This document shows positions 24,909-37,668 of a stretch of 64,000 nt of DNA, one piece after another. The stretch's first letter is position 1. Every line of letters starts with the position of its first letter. The notes beneath the pieces are model-generated. The model had not been told where the DNA came from. It searched no databases and saw only the letters and a list, made by a program, of their open reading frames with translations. Both the position numbers and the translations under genes were made by a program. Source of the DNA: Sphaerosporella brunnea (taxonomy: Eukaryota > Ascomycota > Pezizomycetes > Pezizales > Pyronemataceae); contig VXIS01000079.1 in the NCBI GenBank assembly GCA_008704415.1, positions 91,610 to 155,609 on the forward strand, in the 5' to 3' direction.

Positions 24909-27900
24909 GTTGCCGCCTGATCTGCTGTTTGCCCTTGGCGTGGTTCGTTCCAGAGAGGCTAAATGTTGCCTTCTCCGCAATCAATCGCGAAATCTCCCTC
25001 CACCTCTTCCAAGGCATCGCAATATCAACGCCTGTGAACTCGGCAGGCTAGGCGTGACTGTGTCTGCGTTTAATGTGGGGCAAAACTCCGCATAGAGTAC
25101 ATAGTAAAATGAGGTCAGCGCTCAGCCAGGCACTGCATCGCATGAACTAATTGGCCGCGCAGGCAGACATGGTGTATAGTTCATCCGGCCTGTCGCGTCG
25201 ATGATGATCAACAACGCAATTTGGAGGGAGGGAGGATTGCCGAGGAAGAATATCAAGCCTAGACGACGAGTAAGTAATCAACTCACGACCCGAACGCCGC
25301 ACGCGCGGGAGAAGCAACACAAAGAGAGATGATACCGTGGATGAGCAACAACGGGTAAGACCTAGTAATTTTCTAGCTCGGCTCGTTTATCCCGCGTGGC
25401 TAGCCGAAAGACCTATAGTAGTCCGCCTGGCCTATCTTTGCTGTGTGGGGGTACATAGCCGCGCCTTCCTCTCCGTCTCACGATGGACAGAGCTTGAGCA
25501 GCTAAAAGTGTCCTCTTGCACCGGGCTGCTGTCTGATCAATAGCTGGGACGCAGCCCCACTTGCGTGCGCCCGGTCACAACGTTCACCATCATAGTCACA
25601 TACCTTAACCCCCTTCCTGTCAATACCGCTCGTATGTGCGGCAATCCGTGCTTCTGTCGCAAATTCCAAAGCTGCACTTTCATGGGAGTATGTAGGCACG
25701 CGGGCACGTGTGAGGTCAACGAACCAGCTGACCTCCAACGAGTATGAGCGGGAGTGAAAACAAACAGCTGAAATTCAGAGGGGGGTGGGAACACGTCTGC
25801 AATGTAGGTAAATGCAGTAATAAGCGGTCTCATACAGATAAATAAGTGTATGCAAACCTTACGTATACCATCTGCGGGACACTGTGGTTTGATGATACGC
25901 GAGGTTTCGCCGTGCTACGATGGCCCCGCCTGTCGTTACGAACTGGACCTGCGCCCCACAACGGAATCGGGAGCTGGCAGCTAGCAGTGCATACCGGCGA
26001 AGAAAAGCCTCCAGAGAAGGGTATTGCCGCAGGCTGGTTGCCTTCGCGTTTGTACCTATAACGTAGTAGCCACAAGGACATGCCGACATCCAAGTCCAAG
26101 CGCAGCTTCCCAGCCAATCCTTTCATTTTGTTGGACATATACCAGTCATGTGAATGTGAAAGGTGATTCCTTCGGCCAGGCCATGCAACACAATAAGGGC
26201 GCATTGTTTGTTATCTGCTGTCATCCGCCAAAGGCGCCGTCATGAATGTCTCAGTTGATATCGACATCGTGATAAAACGCTCTATTAAGGTAGAGGACCG
26301 AAATCCGAGCAGCCTGTCCACCCCGGTCGTCCATGAACAAAGCCTATCACCGTTCCAAATGCATATGACGTTAAAGCAGAGATTCAATTTGTGCTGTTGT
26401 GCGGGATATCAGCCGGAGTCGCTGACATGAGGGAAGAAGTCGAGGATTAGGCGTCGCGTCGACGCACGTTGCCAAATCGAAGCCTTTGGGTGGTGTGTGC
26501 ACAGATGGGATGAACGATCGCCCACGCCGTTTTTATCAACGGCTTGTTCCTCACAGCAATCGGTGGAATACGCGTAGAGGTACGAGAGCGAATTCGCCTC
26601 ATCCTACACACCTTCTGATACACAATTAGCACGAAATTATGGGAGTGCGGCGCATGCGCAAGTCGGTATCAAAAGTCGGTATCAAGATGACTTACCTTCT
26701 ACTAGCGTCGATGGGCATCGCTTTACCGCGAAGTCCGACGCCGGCGGCTCAATAGACCGTCAAGATTGGGCCATTAGAGACTCAATCCACGTTCATCACA
26801 GGGGTGGAAAGTATGTCGTTTCGTATGCAGAACCACGCCTTGGTGAGCATAGCACGAAAACCCTGAACCCTAGGTTGAGTGGCACTTATGACTGAGCATC
26901 GCCGGATCTGTGTCATCGACCGTTATACTCTAAACCTGCTTCCAAATGCCTATAATTGTCCTTGTGAGTTGGTCATGGGTTGTGCCAACACCCAACGGCA
27001 GGAGCACGGCGCGGTGAAGCTCTGAAGCGAACCTTCTGTGTTCCTAAACCAGGGGGTTCATGAATCAACTCGGAGCCTTCAACTCTCGGCCGCATTGGCC
27101 AGCACACAGGGCGGTATGTACCTGTGGATACAAGCATTGCTCTGTGTAATCGTATATTCGTATCATGTCATGCGTGAGCCTACAGTACACTAATGATTGT
27201 ACCTAGGGTACAACTCACTGCAATATGCAAGGCGCGATTCAACGGCCAGGCTGAGGAAGAACTTGCCAAGTTAAGGAACCGGTGCAGGTATACTTTGCTT
27301 CGGAATAGAATTTGCGCGTCTGGTATTTTTTCTGCAGCCGCGGTTCAGTCTTCGTAGGGCGCCCAACACAGCCCTCCAGCCTTGTCGTGATATTCACAGA
27401 CACAACACATACGTGGTCATGGCATGGGCATAGGGTCGACGACAAACGAAAAGTCGCATGTAGAATACGATCCACCGATTGACCCGGCGTTCAAAGCGGC
27501 GGAGGGTTTGTCGGGGTGTTGTGCCCAAACAATTCCAGGCAGCCAAAGATGGGGGCCGAATAGAGTCGGGGGTAATCGTAGGCAAGGCACTTGGCGATCG
27601 CCGGTGGACCATCTCAACGGGTCGTCGTCTCCATGCTGTTCGTCGTGTCGACTCATAGCCACGATCCACCTCAGCAGCCATGCGTGTATGCCGAAAGCTG
27701 CGCCGGAATGAAGACATGGAGATTTTGAATCTTCATCCTTGAGGTATTCTTCAGTCCCATGGAGGCAGTGAGACCAGGAATTGATCTAGCCATTGTGACC
27801 TCGAATTGAGCAAAACGGTTAGACTGTACACCAAATATATATCAATCAATATGCACCCCCGACACCTCAACAGCAGGACGCGCACCTGGCTAGAAAGTAA

Positions 27901-29686
27901 TTGTGACACGCGGGGTATGCGAGCTGCATGTCTGCTCCTTCTCTTTCTCATGGATCAAAATCAGATGATAAATATGGAATGACACAAAGGCAGCTGCATA
28001 CCTCATGAGCCATACATAGGACATAGGAGATCCAATTGCTGATTACTTAAGCTCCGAATTCTCGCCTGATTGTCGCGGAATTGGCGATGAGCATGAAGCA
28101 CCCTGCATGAACTTCTCCAGAATAGCACCATCGCGCAAGTTGACGGAATTCATCGCTATGTAGGTAGGTCCGCGCGCAATGCATGCATATTCCGCTTGTG
28201 TGAGTTGCGCGGATACTGCGGCGTTGCTAGGATCAATAATAAATCCGTGGTGAGCAACGCCCACGCAACGGCCGGATATCTCACGAGAGACAGGCAGAGT
28301 AGTAACCCAAACGGAACTGCGACCAGGTTTAGAGGCGGACGCGCATCGGCGGAAACACGGCCTTTGTCGAAGCTGAGCTGGATGCTGCTGAAGATAACGC
28401 GCGCACGGAAAAACATTTTGTGACAGACGGAGTTGAAGGGCAAGAGGGAACTGCAACACACAAGGTCAGGCAGCTGCACGACGTTGGACATATCGATCTC
28501 AAAAATCAACGTAGATCGATGGAAACTACCTTATAATAAGTAAATACACCACCATCCCAGGCTTTTATCATGTTCTTCTTCCTTTATGCTTCCCGCAGCG
28601 CATATGATGCCTATCATGGTCCATTAAAACTGCCACGTTGTTGCGATACTGGACAAGATACGTTATCAGAGTCCTTGCAATTTATACTGCTGTCCAGTTT
28701 CGCGATTACCATATCCGTTTGTTGAATGCCGCGCTGCGCTGCGCGAAATCGCTGTATGTCCGTCTGCGGCCATATCGTTTCATGTCGCTTAGAGCGGTGT
28801 CTGTTGATGCTTGCCCGGCTCGGAGCTCTCGGCTGATATGCAAGTTTCGGAATTCGGGATCCTATGTAGAGCTCTGCAACAACATAGCTGCGGAAGCACT
28901 GCCTCTTACGCTGCTTTTGGTGCTCGAGCTCTTCGTCGCAGCGCGGATGGTGCAGTCAGCACGATGAGAATGTCAGGTGAACCGAGCTGTCGGAAACGGC
29001 ACCAAACGCGGACCGAACCAATCATATTTTGAGGATGCTACCCTCCTCGTCCTATTCCCTTCGTTCCCTGGGCGTCTGCTGCGGCATGACAAATGTATCG
29101 AATCTTCGTCGAATATTCCACTGCTTGACCCCTGTGGCCTCCGTCTCCAATTTTTGATTCCTGGTAAACAGCATACGGTTTAAGACGACAAAGGCTCGGT
29201 GTGGTCGTGCTGGCGGTGCTGGCGGACACGGAGGTGGACTGACCGCAAAAACATCTGTGACCCAGAGAAGTGTTTGTTTAAGTGTTTTGCTGTCTTCCGG
29301 GGATCGTCTTCGCCTTGATAGATGCATTCAGAAGGTCTAGACGGAGTTGCCGTTGTCTACTAGAGTCCAGACTCACGATGCAAAAAAAAAAGAGTTTACA
29401 TGGCTGATTTCTGCTACGTACCGCAATATCCCGGCGGAGATTGATTGCATTAAGCTGAAGTAAAAACTCACGATGCAGAAAAGCGGAGACGGACGTCCAG
29501 CAGCACATGTGCAAGGCTTCTGGAGGAGTTGTGGAGTTTTGGCTTTTCACGCCCGGCCGCGCGTGATCCTGTGCATGAGATTTGTCAAACCCACTCAAAG
29601 AATTGCATCTGCTCTGTGGTGTATGACACGCCAGAATCCCATTCCCATCAGAATTCCCACACTCTAAAATTAAGACCCTCGTTTCG

Positions 29687-29704
29687 ACGGACGGACGGAC
29701 GGAC
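29687..29704. repeat. GGAC microsatellite
   Basis: Four copies of the tetranucleotide GGAC/ACGG. Confidence 0.85.
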
Positions 29705-31983
29705 CACAAGCAGCCACTGTTCTTCGCCCGCCTCCAAGACCGTAACAGTTTCCGCCCGACCAGCCAGAAGGAGACGAAGCGAAGAACGTGGGCACCTCGG
29801 AACTCAGACAGATATGAGAGGCGGCGGCGCTTAGAAGAGACGAGTCGATATGGCCAGTCGGAGCTAGCAGTAGCGGCGGGCGATTTCTCTCCGAGACCGT
29901 TGAATGGATTTTTCTCTCCGTGAAAAGCCCGGTCCAGACTTCAGCACACCTCGGGCTGAGAAAGTGAAAGGGTGACGGTCGCACCGGCTCTTCAAGTAGG
30001 CCTGTCCTTGCCCTCCCGGATTCCTCTTTCACGATGTCACAGCCGAGTCTTCAACTACCGGCTACGAAGCGAAAGACCGATTGCGAAAGGCACCAATTTT
30101 AAAAGACCGACTTTCCTATCGCAAACTCGATAGCGCAAAAACTACATATGATTGGCATATCGTAATTCGCTGTGGACTGATCTGCGACAATTAATCGTGC
30201 TCTGCATTTCAGGCACGCACAGACACAGGGCTACCGCAATCGATTCGCGACAGCCGCCTCAAGGCGAGCGAACGGCGCGGACGAGATCGCTGCAAAAGGG
30301 TTGGGCAATTGGACGTGAAGGACGCGTGAGGGACGACGTGATGATGCTGCGGCAAGACACCAAATTGAGCAGCCGTGTATAGTAGATGTCCGCGCTCTGT
30401 ATATTAATTAATCGTACATCAGCGAGGGCCCTGCGTGGTCGTGTCGTTGGAGCATGCTGTCTAGTGTTTGTTGAGCACCCACCATATGATGTTACCCAGC
30501 AGTAGTAACAGTTCACCAAGAAGTCCCTGGTGCAGTAGTGTGATGTTCCTCAGCAACGGTGCAGGAGAAGAAGTTGTTAAATGCACTTCTGCGTCATTGG
30601 CCATGTATGTACGTACCCTGGCTGTTGCTTGCCCTGCCTCCTCCCTTCAGAAAAAGAAACACCACATCGTGAAATAATAATAGCAGCACAGCAACAGCCT
30701 CAGCACGAGAGGAATGCACAAGTCGCAGTCGACATGCAGAGTCAACGGCAACGTTAGCAGTACCCGCGCGCATCCGGCGACATTCTGGGCAGCGCGCGGG
30801 CCGAGAGAGGATAGGGGCGTGGAAGCCTCGGCGTCAATCGCAGCTACTAGAGTGCCCAAGAGTCGATGGTGCTCTAGCCATCGTCCGTGCTGGAAGATGA
30901 AGCCGAAAACATAGGGCTGGTTTGGGTTGACGTCGGCAGACGAGTCCCTGGGTTGGTTGACGCTCATGAAGGGTTTGGAGATGGAGAGCACCGCTTCCGG
31001 CCACACTCATCCGGACCATTTGACCATGGCGATAGGCAATCACATTTACATTTTCGCTTTCACTTTCACGGCTTCCAGGCTACTTGCTCGTGTTGTTAGC
31101 TGTGACCAAGGCTCCAGAGTCTGCCTCACTGCCGCTCAATCCGGCTATCGGTAGACGCTGAAGGGAGACCGACATCTGATGTGCTTACGAGCTATGCAGG
31201 ACTGATGTCGGGCGTCGAGAGAGAGCTTTGAGGCTTACGTTCGCATCGACAACTAGCGCGTGAAGGATCGATGGAATCCGCGGAAGAATCCTTTGTTTCC
31301 AGACTTTTCTATCTTTGTAGAACGTAGCCGGACCCGAGCCAGCCATCGCGGTGCGCCAAACAAAATCCCAGGAAGAGGAAACGAAACGAAACGAGCCCAT
31401 CGACCCAAGGCACGGAGGGTTGGGAACCGGAAGTTACATGGTAGCCTGGGCAATGTGCGGCGACTAGCGAATGAACGAGGGGAGGCCTAGGGAGGGGGAG
31501 AAGATTGATTTTTTTTTTTCGAGATTTGAAGGGGCGGAGGATAGGGCGGCGGAGAGCCACAAAACAGTGGTGGATGCGGCGGCAGTGTGTGACTCTGGAA
31601 CCAGCGGCAAAGTCGGTCTCGCCCGCTGGTTCATCCTGTCCTGTTGTGCTCTTTGGATTCCCGAAACAAGAGACCTTTCCGCTGATCATAAAACGGTGAC
31701 GATTGCTGGAAGCAAAGCAAAGCAGGGGCAGGTCTTTCCCGTTGTGTGCAGCTGTGAAGCAGTTCACCTGAGAAGTGTGGGTATTGTTGTTGTTGCGCGC
31801 AGTCTGTGTCCAGGTGCTCCTTACAGGTTCCTACTCTGCAGACTCCTGTATACGTAGAGTCGCGTACTATCCATTCTGCTGCGGATGGATACTCACTCTA
31901 CACTAAACGACCTGACAGTCAAGAAGAGTATGCATAGGATGGCATGGCATGGAGTAGTAATTGTTTGGGCAATGGGCAGGTTA

Positions 31984-32000
31984 GGCTGGCTGGCTGGCTG
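31984..32000. repeat. GGCT microsatellite
   Basis: Four copies of GGCT, followed by further scattered ggctgg to about 32030. The complementary repeat occurs at 34847-34863, on the other side of the small cysteine-rich gene. Confidence 0.85.
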
Positions 32001-32186
32001 CTGCTGGCGAGCCTGGCTGGTTGGCTGTCGTGACCCACCGCCAGGTCACCGCCGGTCCTGGCGGTCGTGACGCAGCCTAAGGCCAGCCAGACCCCTGTCT
32101 GAACCAAAAAAGTCCGCGATACCCCCCCGGCTCGAAAGGCTGTCCGAAGCTCCTGCCCACTGCCCCACTGACTGCCCGCCCATCTG

Positions 32187-32195
32187 TATATATTA
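32187..32195 (+). promoter_or_regulatory. TATA-like element of the 61-residue gene
   Basis: TATATATTA about 285 bp upstream of the start codon. It is followed by a pyrimidine- and A-rich stretch (32230-32476) typical of a fungal 5' leader. Transcript ends are not known. Confidence 0.4.
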
Positions 32196-32476
32196 CTCAC
32201 GACTTCCTCCTCCGACTCCCGAACATAAATACTATCCATTGATCCCCATAGTCAAAGGCCCTTCTGAACAAACTCCTCCAGAATTCGCACTTCGATACCC
32301 TAACCTTCAACGCTGAACACGAACCTACATCAACTGTCCTCGACTGAAGAACACTTCTCTTGGCCAGGACTTCGACTGCAAATCAACTACTCTTCGATTC
32401 TGAAAAAAGAAAAACGAAGAACACCCCCCTCCCCTCCCCGAACGTTCTCAAATCAGAAAATCCACAACAAGCCGAA

Positions 32477-32747
32477 ATGTACTCGTGCGTGAATCAGCCT
32501 CGAGGATGCCGCGGGCGTGTCAACATTCCCGGAGGACGCTGTGACAGTTGTCGGGTAGGTTTTTCCTTCTGGAGCCACTTTGGGCCTTTGGGACGCGGTT
32601 TCGAAGGAGTTCGCTTCTAACTTTCATGTTTGCTTGCAGCAACTCAACCTGCGAAAGCCGTCAGTTTTCTCGGCCGGCCCTACCGCCTACCGACGGCCAT
32701 CAATAGACTTCTCCTCGTTCGACATACCCACACAGGATCCCCGATAA
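32477..32747 (+). CDS. Small four-cysteine protein (61 residues)
   Basis: Two exons, 32477-32554 and 32640-32747, joined across an 85-nt intron with donor GTAGGT, a TCTAAC branch site and TTGCAG acceptor. Both exons are in phase and give 61 residues from ATG to TAA. Cysteines lie at 4, 11, 22 and 25 (C-x6-C-x10-C-x2-C), with Gly/Arg-rich spacing that could bind one zinc ion. The second half is Ser/Pro-rich and looks disordered. There is no signal peptide, so it is probably intracellular. I do not recognise a characterised family. It resembles in style other tiny conserved fungal zinc-binding proteins, but that is only an impression. Its leader has the composition expected of an expressed gene, and T-rich sequence continues for over 1 kb downstream, suggesting a long 3' UTR. 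It is the only gene I could assemble in 24 kb. Confidence 0.65.
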
Positions 32748-34846
32748 GAAAGCCCTTATTCTTCAAAATGCGGCAGCTTCTGTCTGGCGGCTGTTAGCTG
32801 GCAGCGAAGCGCCCGCTCCAACACGTTCGCTCCTCCTCCCTCGGTCATCTCTACCCACATCTCTCGCTTATGACTGGCGATCGACGAAATCGGGTACCGC
32901 GTCGTTCGAAATGCGCCACCACTGCTCGCTGCATCGAACCGTCGACCTCCCAAAAAAACGTCTCGCAGTATCTCCTCGGGTCTCTTATTTTGTTTTTCCT
33001 AATCTATATTTCCTTTCCACTCCGGATATATGGGTTCGCTTTATGGGATCACGGGTTTTTGGGTATACTGTATTTCCTTATTTCTGGGGGTTTCTTTTTA
33101 CGGTGTCTATCGGTATTTGCATGCATTTTAGGAAGGGAGGTTGCACTGGGCGGGCGCGCGTTGGCCCTGGTCTGTTGTCTTGCTTGTCACGGTGGTGTTA
33201 AGTCATTTTCGGCGTTACGTCATGCTTGCTTTTCGCTTTTCCCCTTTCCCCGCTCTCCTCCGACTGTTTTGAACCTCATCAATATTTTCCCGAGTTTTCG
33301 GTACAGCGACAAGGACTCCCTTCATCGGAAGCCCAGACTAGTTCGTCATACTAGCTCCTCTACGCATCGCTGGCGCCCTCGCTATCCTTACCTGCGACTG
33401 ACGAGGACGCCAGCTTTTGCCGGTCCGGTTGGTGGGCACGATGTTGCGATTGGTCGCGGAAGAGGGAGGGGTAACTTGAAGAACCACACACGAATTCGCA
33501 CACCAACGAAAGAGACCATCGAACGGCGACTGCAGCGAATTAGCAGCACCAAAATCTCACGATAACTCCCCCCCACTACGACATAAAAATCTAATACGGC
33601 AGTTCGATTACAACCTATCGCATGCAGAACGTACCTTCCTCCCCCACCGGCAATCGACACCACATGCTCCCGACGAGGAAGGAAATGAATCGCCCGTTCT
33701 CGCCCGTCGCTCCAGCCACTCGCTTGCCTGCGATTGCTCTTTAGCTTTCCGGGCCTGTCGGAAGCGCGAAAGACATCGTGACTTTACTCTATTATATTTC
33801 ACTTTATCATCGTTTGATGAATGAAGGAAGAGCTGAAGATATGAGCGACGTTGTGGGGTTTTCAAGGCACGATTCATGCATGTGGGGGAGACGAGGAAGA
33901 AGAGGGGTCACGACTTCGCGACGACAACAACAATACGATGCTGCGGCGTTCGTGTCTCTCGTTGCGGATCTCTCTGCCTAGGGCTGGTCGGCTGGGGCTG
34001 TCTTGTGCATCGGATCGTCAGTCTTGTTCGCCGCCGCCGCTGCAACTGTGTGGTCTCATGATATTGTCTGTGTGCTGTGTTGTCTTCAATCACTTTTTAC
34101 TTTCCCGCCTTCATCGTTATCATCTTTTTCTTAATTGTATTTACTTTGGGACGATTACTATTTTGTCAACCCCGCCTTTCTGATTCTTGCAAGCATAAGC
34201 TAAGCATTTGTTTGGTTTTTCTTTGGGATATCATTATCTTGCATACTTTTTTTTTGCCTATACATTTACTCATGTATGGATCTCCTGATGATGTTTTTTC
34301 TTTTTCATTTTATGCCTCATATCATGTGTATCATCTATTATAGAATCGGTCGCGGCGCAAATCTGGGGGGTCTCTGTTTTTCTTGCGGGTTTGGCTGGAG
34401 CTTAGGTGGCTTTTACGATCGAGAACGAACCAATTTCATCAACTTTTCAGTTTCGCACTTTTTACTCGCGCGCGTGCAAAGGGAAAAAATTCAATAACAA
34501 TATGTCTCATACCCAGAGTATCCGTCTAATCTTTCCTCTACTCGTATTTGTTTGCACAAGCATCCACGGAGAAGAGTCTCAGTTGCGGGCGCGCTCTCCA
34601 CCATTGGCCGCTGCGGTGTTCCAACGCCGAACCCCAGAAAGTGCACTTTTTCGGCCATGACCGTGAGCAGGAAAGCGCGAGGAAGTGCGCCTCGTCTTTT
34701 TTTTTTTTTTTTTCTTCATCGTCCCACTTTCTTCCTTTCCTACGAGAAGTGCTGATCTTGAGGGTAACGTTGCACTGGACGTCTTTCCGCTTTTTTCCTT
34801 CCCTTTTACCGACATACTTAAATCGTTAGGGTCCGAGGGGGGGGCG

Positions 34847-34863
34847 CCAGCCAGCCAGCCAGC
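34847..34863. repeat. CAGC microsatellite
   Basis: Four copies of CAGC. A GGCT run (about 34911-34926) follows in the opposite sense, making a small inverted pair. Confidence 0.85.
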
Positions 34864-37648
34864 GAAAGCCAGCCCAGAAGCACAGCATGAAACTGCACGA
34901 GCGACAGTTGGGGCTGGCTGGCTGGTTTGCTGCAAGTGGGGGGTGAGTGTGGGTTAGGGATCGTCGCGGAGGACAACACATTTGGCTGGCCGGTTGGTAC
35001 GTAGGGCTCTTCAACTTCTGAAAACACACAACCACACACATCCACACAATCATCGCGCATTGGACATTTGCGCACACGACCGCAGCGCGGCTTTCGCGAC
35101 GGGGGGGATGTGAACCCTTGCGACATACAACTTCTTTTCTTTTTTTTTTACTCCACAATCTCCGCAAAAAAGAAGCAAAGAAAAAACACAAAACAAGTGG
35201 CCTCCGGTGGGCTTGTGTGTAAGACCGCGCTTCGACTTTTTATCTCCACGTTCGTTTCGTTTGAAACAAAAACGCTGTTTTCTTGTGTGTATGTCTCGGC
35301 GAGACAAGACAAGACTGAAAGCGTGCGTACGATTGTGCGGGCAAGAAAAAAAGCCACCCAAAACACCGAGTCTCCAGAAAGGGAGAATCCCCCGCCCCGC
35401 GAGATTGTAAAAGCGCCACCGCGAACAATCTCCGGAGGTTTTTCGGAGAGGGAACGGGATTGGGGAATGCAATGTGTATGTGTTTGTATGGCCGCGGGCG
35501 GCAGCAGCGCCGCTTTTCCGAGTGCTGAATTGTGGGCGGCGGCAACGCGATTTTGTTTGATTTTTTTTTTTCCGCAGGTTCCTACGTAGAGTAGACCGCG
35601 GCGAGCGGTGTGGCTTGTTCCCTACGGCACCGGCTTCATGAATTCATGATCACACACAAGTCACGAAACTTTAGGACGTTCAACAACCGGGCGACGTCTG
35701 ACGATGACGATGATGGGCTGCATGCTCATTTGCTCAACAAACGCCGGATCATCACAACATCATCATCATCGCATACCAGGTAGGTTGCTGGATGGGTACA
35801 TGATAAGTAGCATGGGGATCGGCGAGGCTCTGCGAAAGATTGCATATTTCCGCTTCTAGTATCTCCTTCCTGACAGCAGCCGCCTTCCCCACCCGCATCG
35901 AATCAGAGACAGCTCAGCTACATAACTCGGAGTGAGGCACGCATTGACAAGGCAGCGGCTGTGCGGTCAGCCCTGCTACCTTACCTACTCCGTTGACTTC
36001 CCGGCCACGTGTAGAGACGAAAACTCTAAAAGGCACGTGTCGGGTATCGATGTAGGGCGAAAGTTTTTTTTTTCTTCTTTTTCTTTTTCCTTTTTTTCTT
36101 CTTCTCGACTTTCTATGATTGTCGATCCAGAAATTTTGATAGCAAGGGGAAGGAGACAATGGAAGGAGACAGGTGTCTGAGACCACGTAATATAACTCAC
36201 ACTTAGGTAGGGAACATGCTGGAATTCGAATCACAGCCGCCCGCCAAAAGACGAGCTGGAAGAAAATTCGATATCCCCAAGACATGCTTCCTTTCAAGTA
36301 TGACAGTTCTAGACTATCGAAGCGAGGTCAATCCCTATGGATGCATGCATTCGTCAACAGGGGGGTGGAGCTCCAGACGGAACCCGAAGGCGCGCGTGCG
36401 CGGCGGACGACAGCCTGGTCTGGCTGGCTATTCGGCGAGACGCACTCCGCCCCGATCACCAGTATCACCGCCCCAATTAATTGCGCCTGGTGTTTTTTTT
36501 TTTTTTTCTTGTTGTTGTCCTGACTGTCGGAACTCCTTACATACGTTGGCTGGGTCCCGGAAATGGGTTATCGTCCCGTGCTGCACTTGCAGCCTGGTTG
36601 CCTTGGTACCGACTTCCTGGAAGAAAACTGCGGTTGTGCCTGAATTTGGATCGAGGCCATTCCTTGTGTGACATAACGACAGGCGAACCAGGTCACAAGA
36701 GAGCAATAGTACGACTACCATCCCATGGCTAAGTACTTACTTACCTAGGTAAGCAACCGTGTCCAGAACATTCGGTGACAAACAACTTATCGAGGATTGA
36801 AACAGTAGAATGTTTGAAAGAACGCAGGAATGGAAGGGAGCCAACCTGGTAGGAAAATCTTGCACCGAACCCATCTAGCATCCCCCCGGCTGTGCAATTG
36901 CACACCGTCGATGTGCTTTTTGAGATTGAGTGCAGTTATGCGTTGTCGAAAATGAATGTCAACAGCAATAGCTATAGCTGAAAGGTTCCGAGCTCTAGTT
37001 CCGAAGGCTGTGTGTTGTCGGAGCCTCGTCTTGACTGTCTTTGTTTCTTTGTTTGGGCATCTGAGGCGAAGAGAAGAGAGATGAGTCTGATGAGTACATG
37101 CGTTCTGCACGTTAAGGTTTTCTTTTTCTTTTTCTTTTTTTTTTCTTTTCTCCTCTTCTCTTCTCGAGCTCCCTCCCTGCAACAGCGGGAAAGCTGCACA
37201 TTCCCGTCGAGGATCGGCACAAGGCGTATTCTTGTTATACATATTTCATTTTTTCCCCATGAGTACCACCATCCACCGCCGCCGCCGCCGGCCCGGCAGT
37301 ACCCGTCCTCAGTCAAACCGCCGGTGCGTCAAAAATGTGCTTTGCTGGCCTGGTCAGTCACCGCCTTCCGCAATGACATACGTATCCTGTACGTGCAAGC
37401 AGCATTCTCGGCTCTCTCGGCAGGGAGAATATTTAGAGTGGAAACCTCCTACACCCCCCCCCCCCCCTTTCCCCCAGTAGCTTTTTCTGTTGGTGCAAGA
37501 CGCTCCGTGATCGTACGACAAGCTTAGAAATCGCAAAATACCGGCGTTAACGTTGCCAATTGCAAGCATGGGAAATCTTTGCGATACCCCCGAGCTTTTC
37601 AATTTTGATGTGATCGTGCATTGCATGTAGATACCTATCCTCCCCTCA

Positions 37649-37668
37649 CCTAACCTAACCTAACCTAA
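37649..37668. repeat. CCTAA pentanucleotide repeat
   Basis: Four perfect copies of CCTAA. This is one base short of the TTAGGG telomere unit, so I do not call it telomeric. Confidence 0.9.

Larger units (their letters stand above)
17203..32180. other. Gene-poor tract, left part
   Basis: About 15 kb in which I could assemble no convincing gene on either strand. Short frames exist, but none shows linked exons, a domain or coding-like composition. The first few hundred bases are the RAD30 promoter; the motif gaagccggcgcctt occurs at about 17451 and 17586. The rest is mixed-composition DNA with scattered microsatellites, homopolymer A/T runs (about 22530-22620, 22990, 24778-24906), and CCTAGGTA-like palindromes near 21681, 24133 and 27201. 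It could be long intergenic DNA, heterochromatin, or the eroded remains of repeats. Non-coding RNA genes cannot be excluded. Confidence 0.6.

Noticed and set aside
32870..33565. 231-codon frame on the + strand downstream of the 61-residue gene
   Set aside because: T-rich composition gives runs of Phe/Leu/Ile and no splice or domain support. It lies in likely 3' untranslated sequence.
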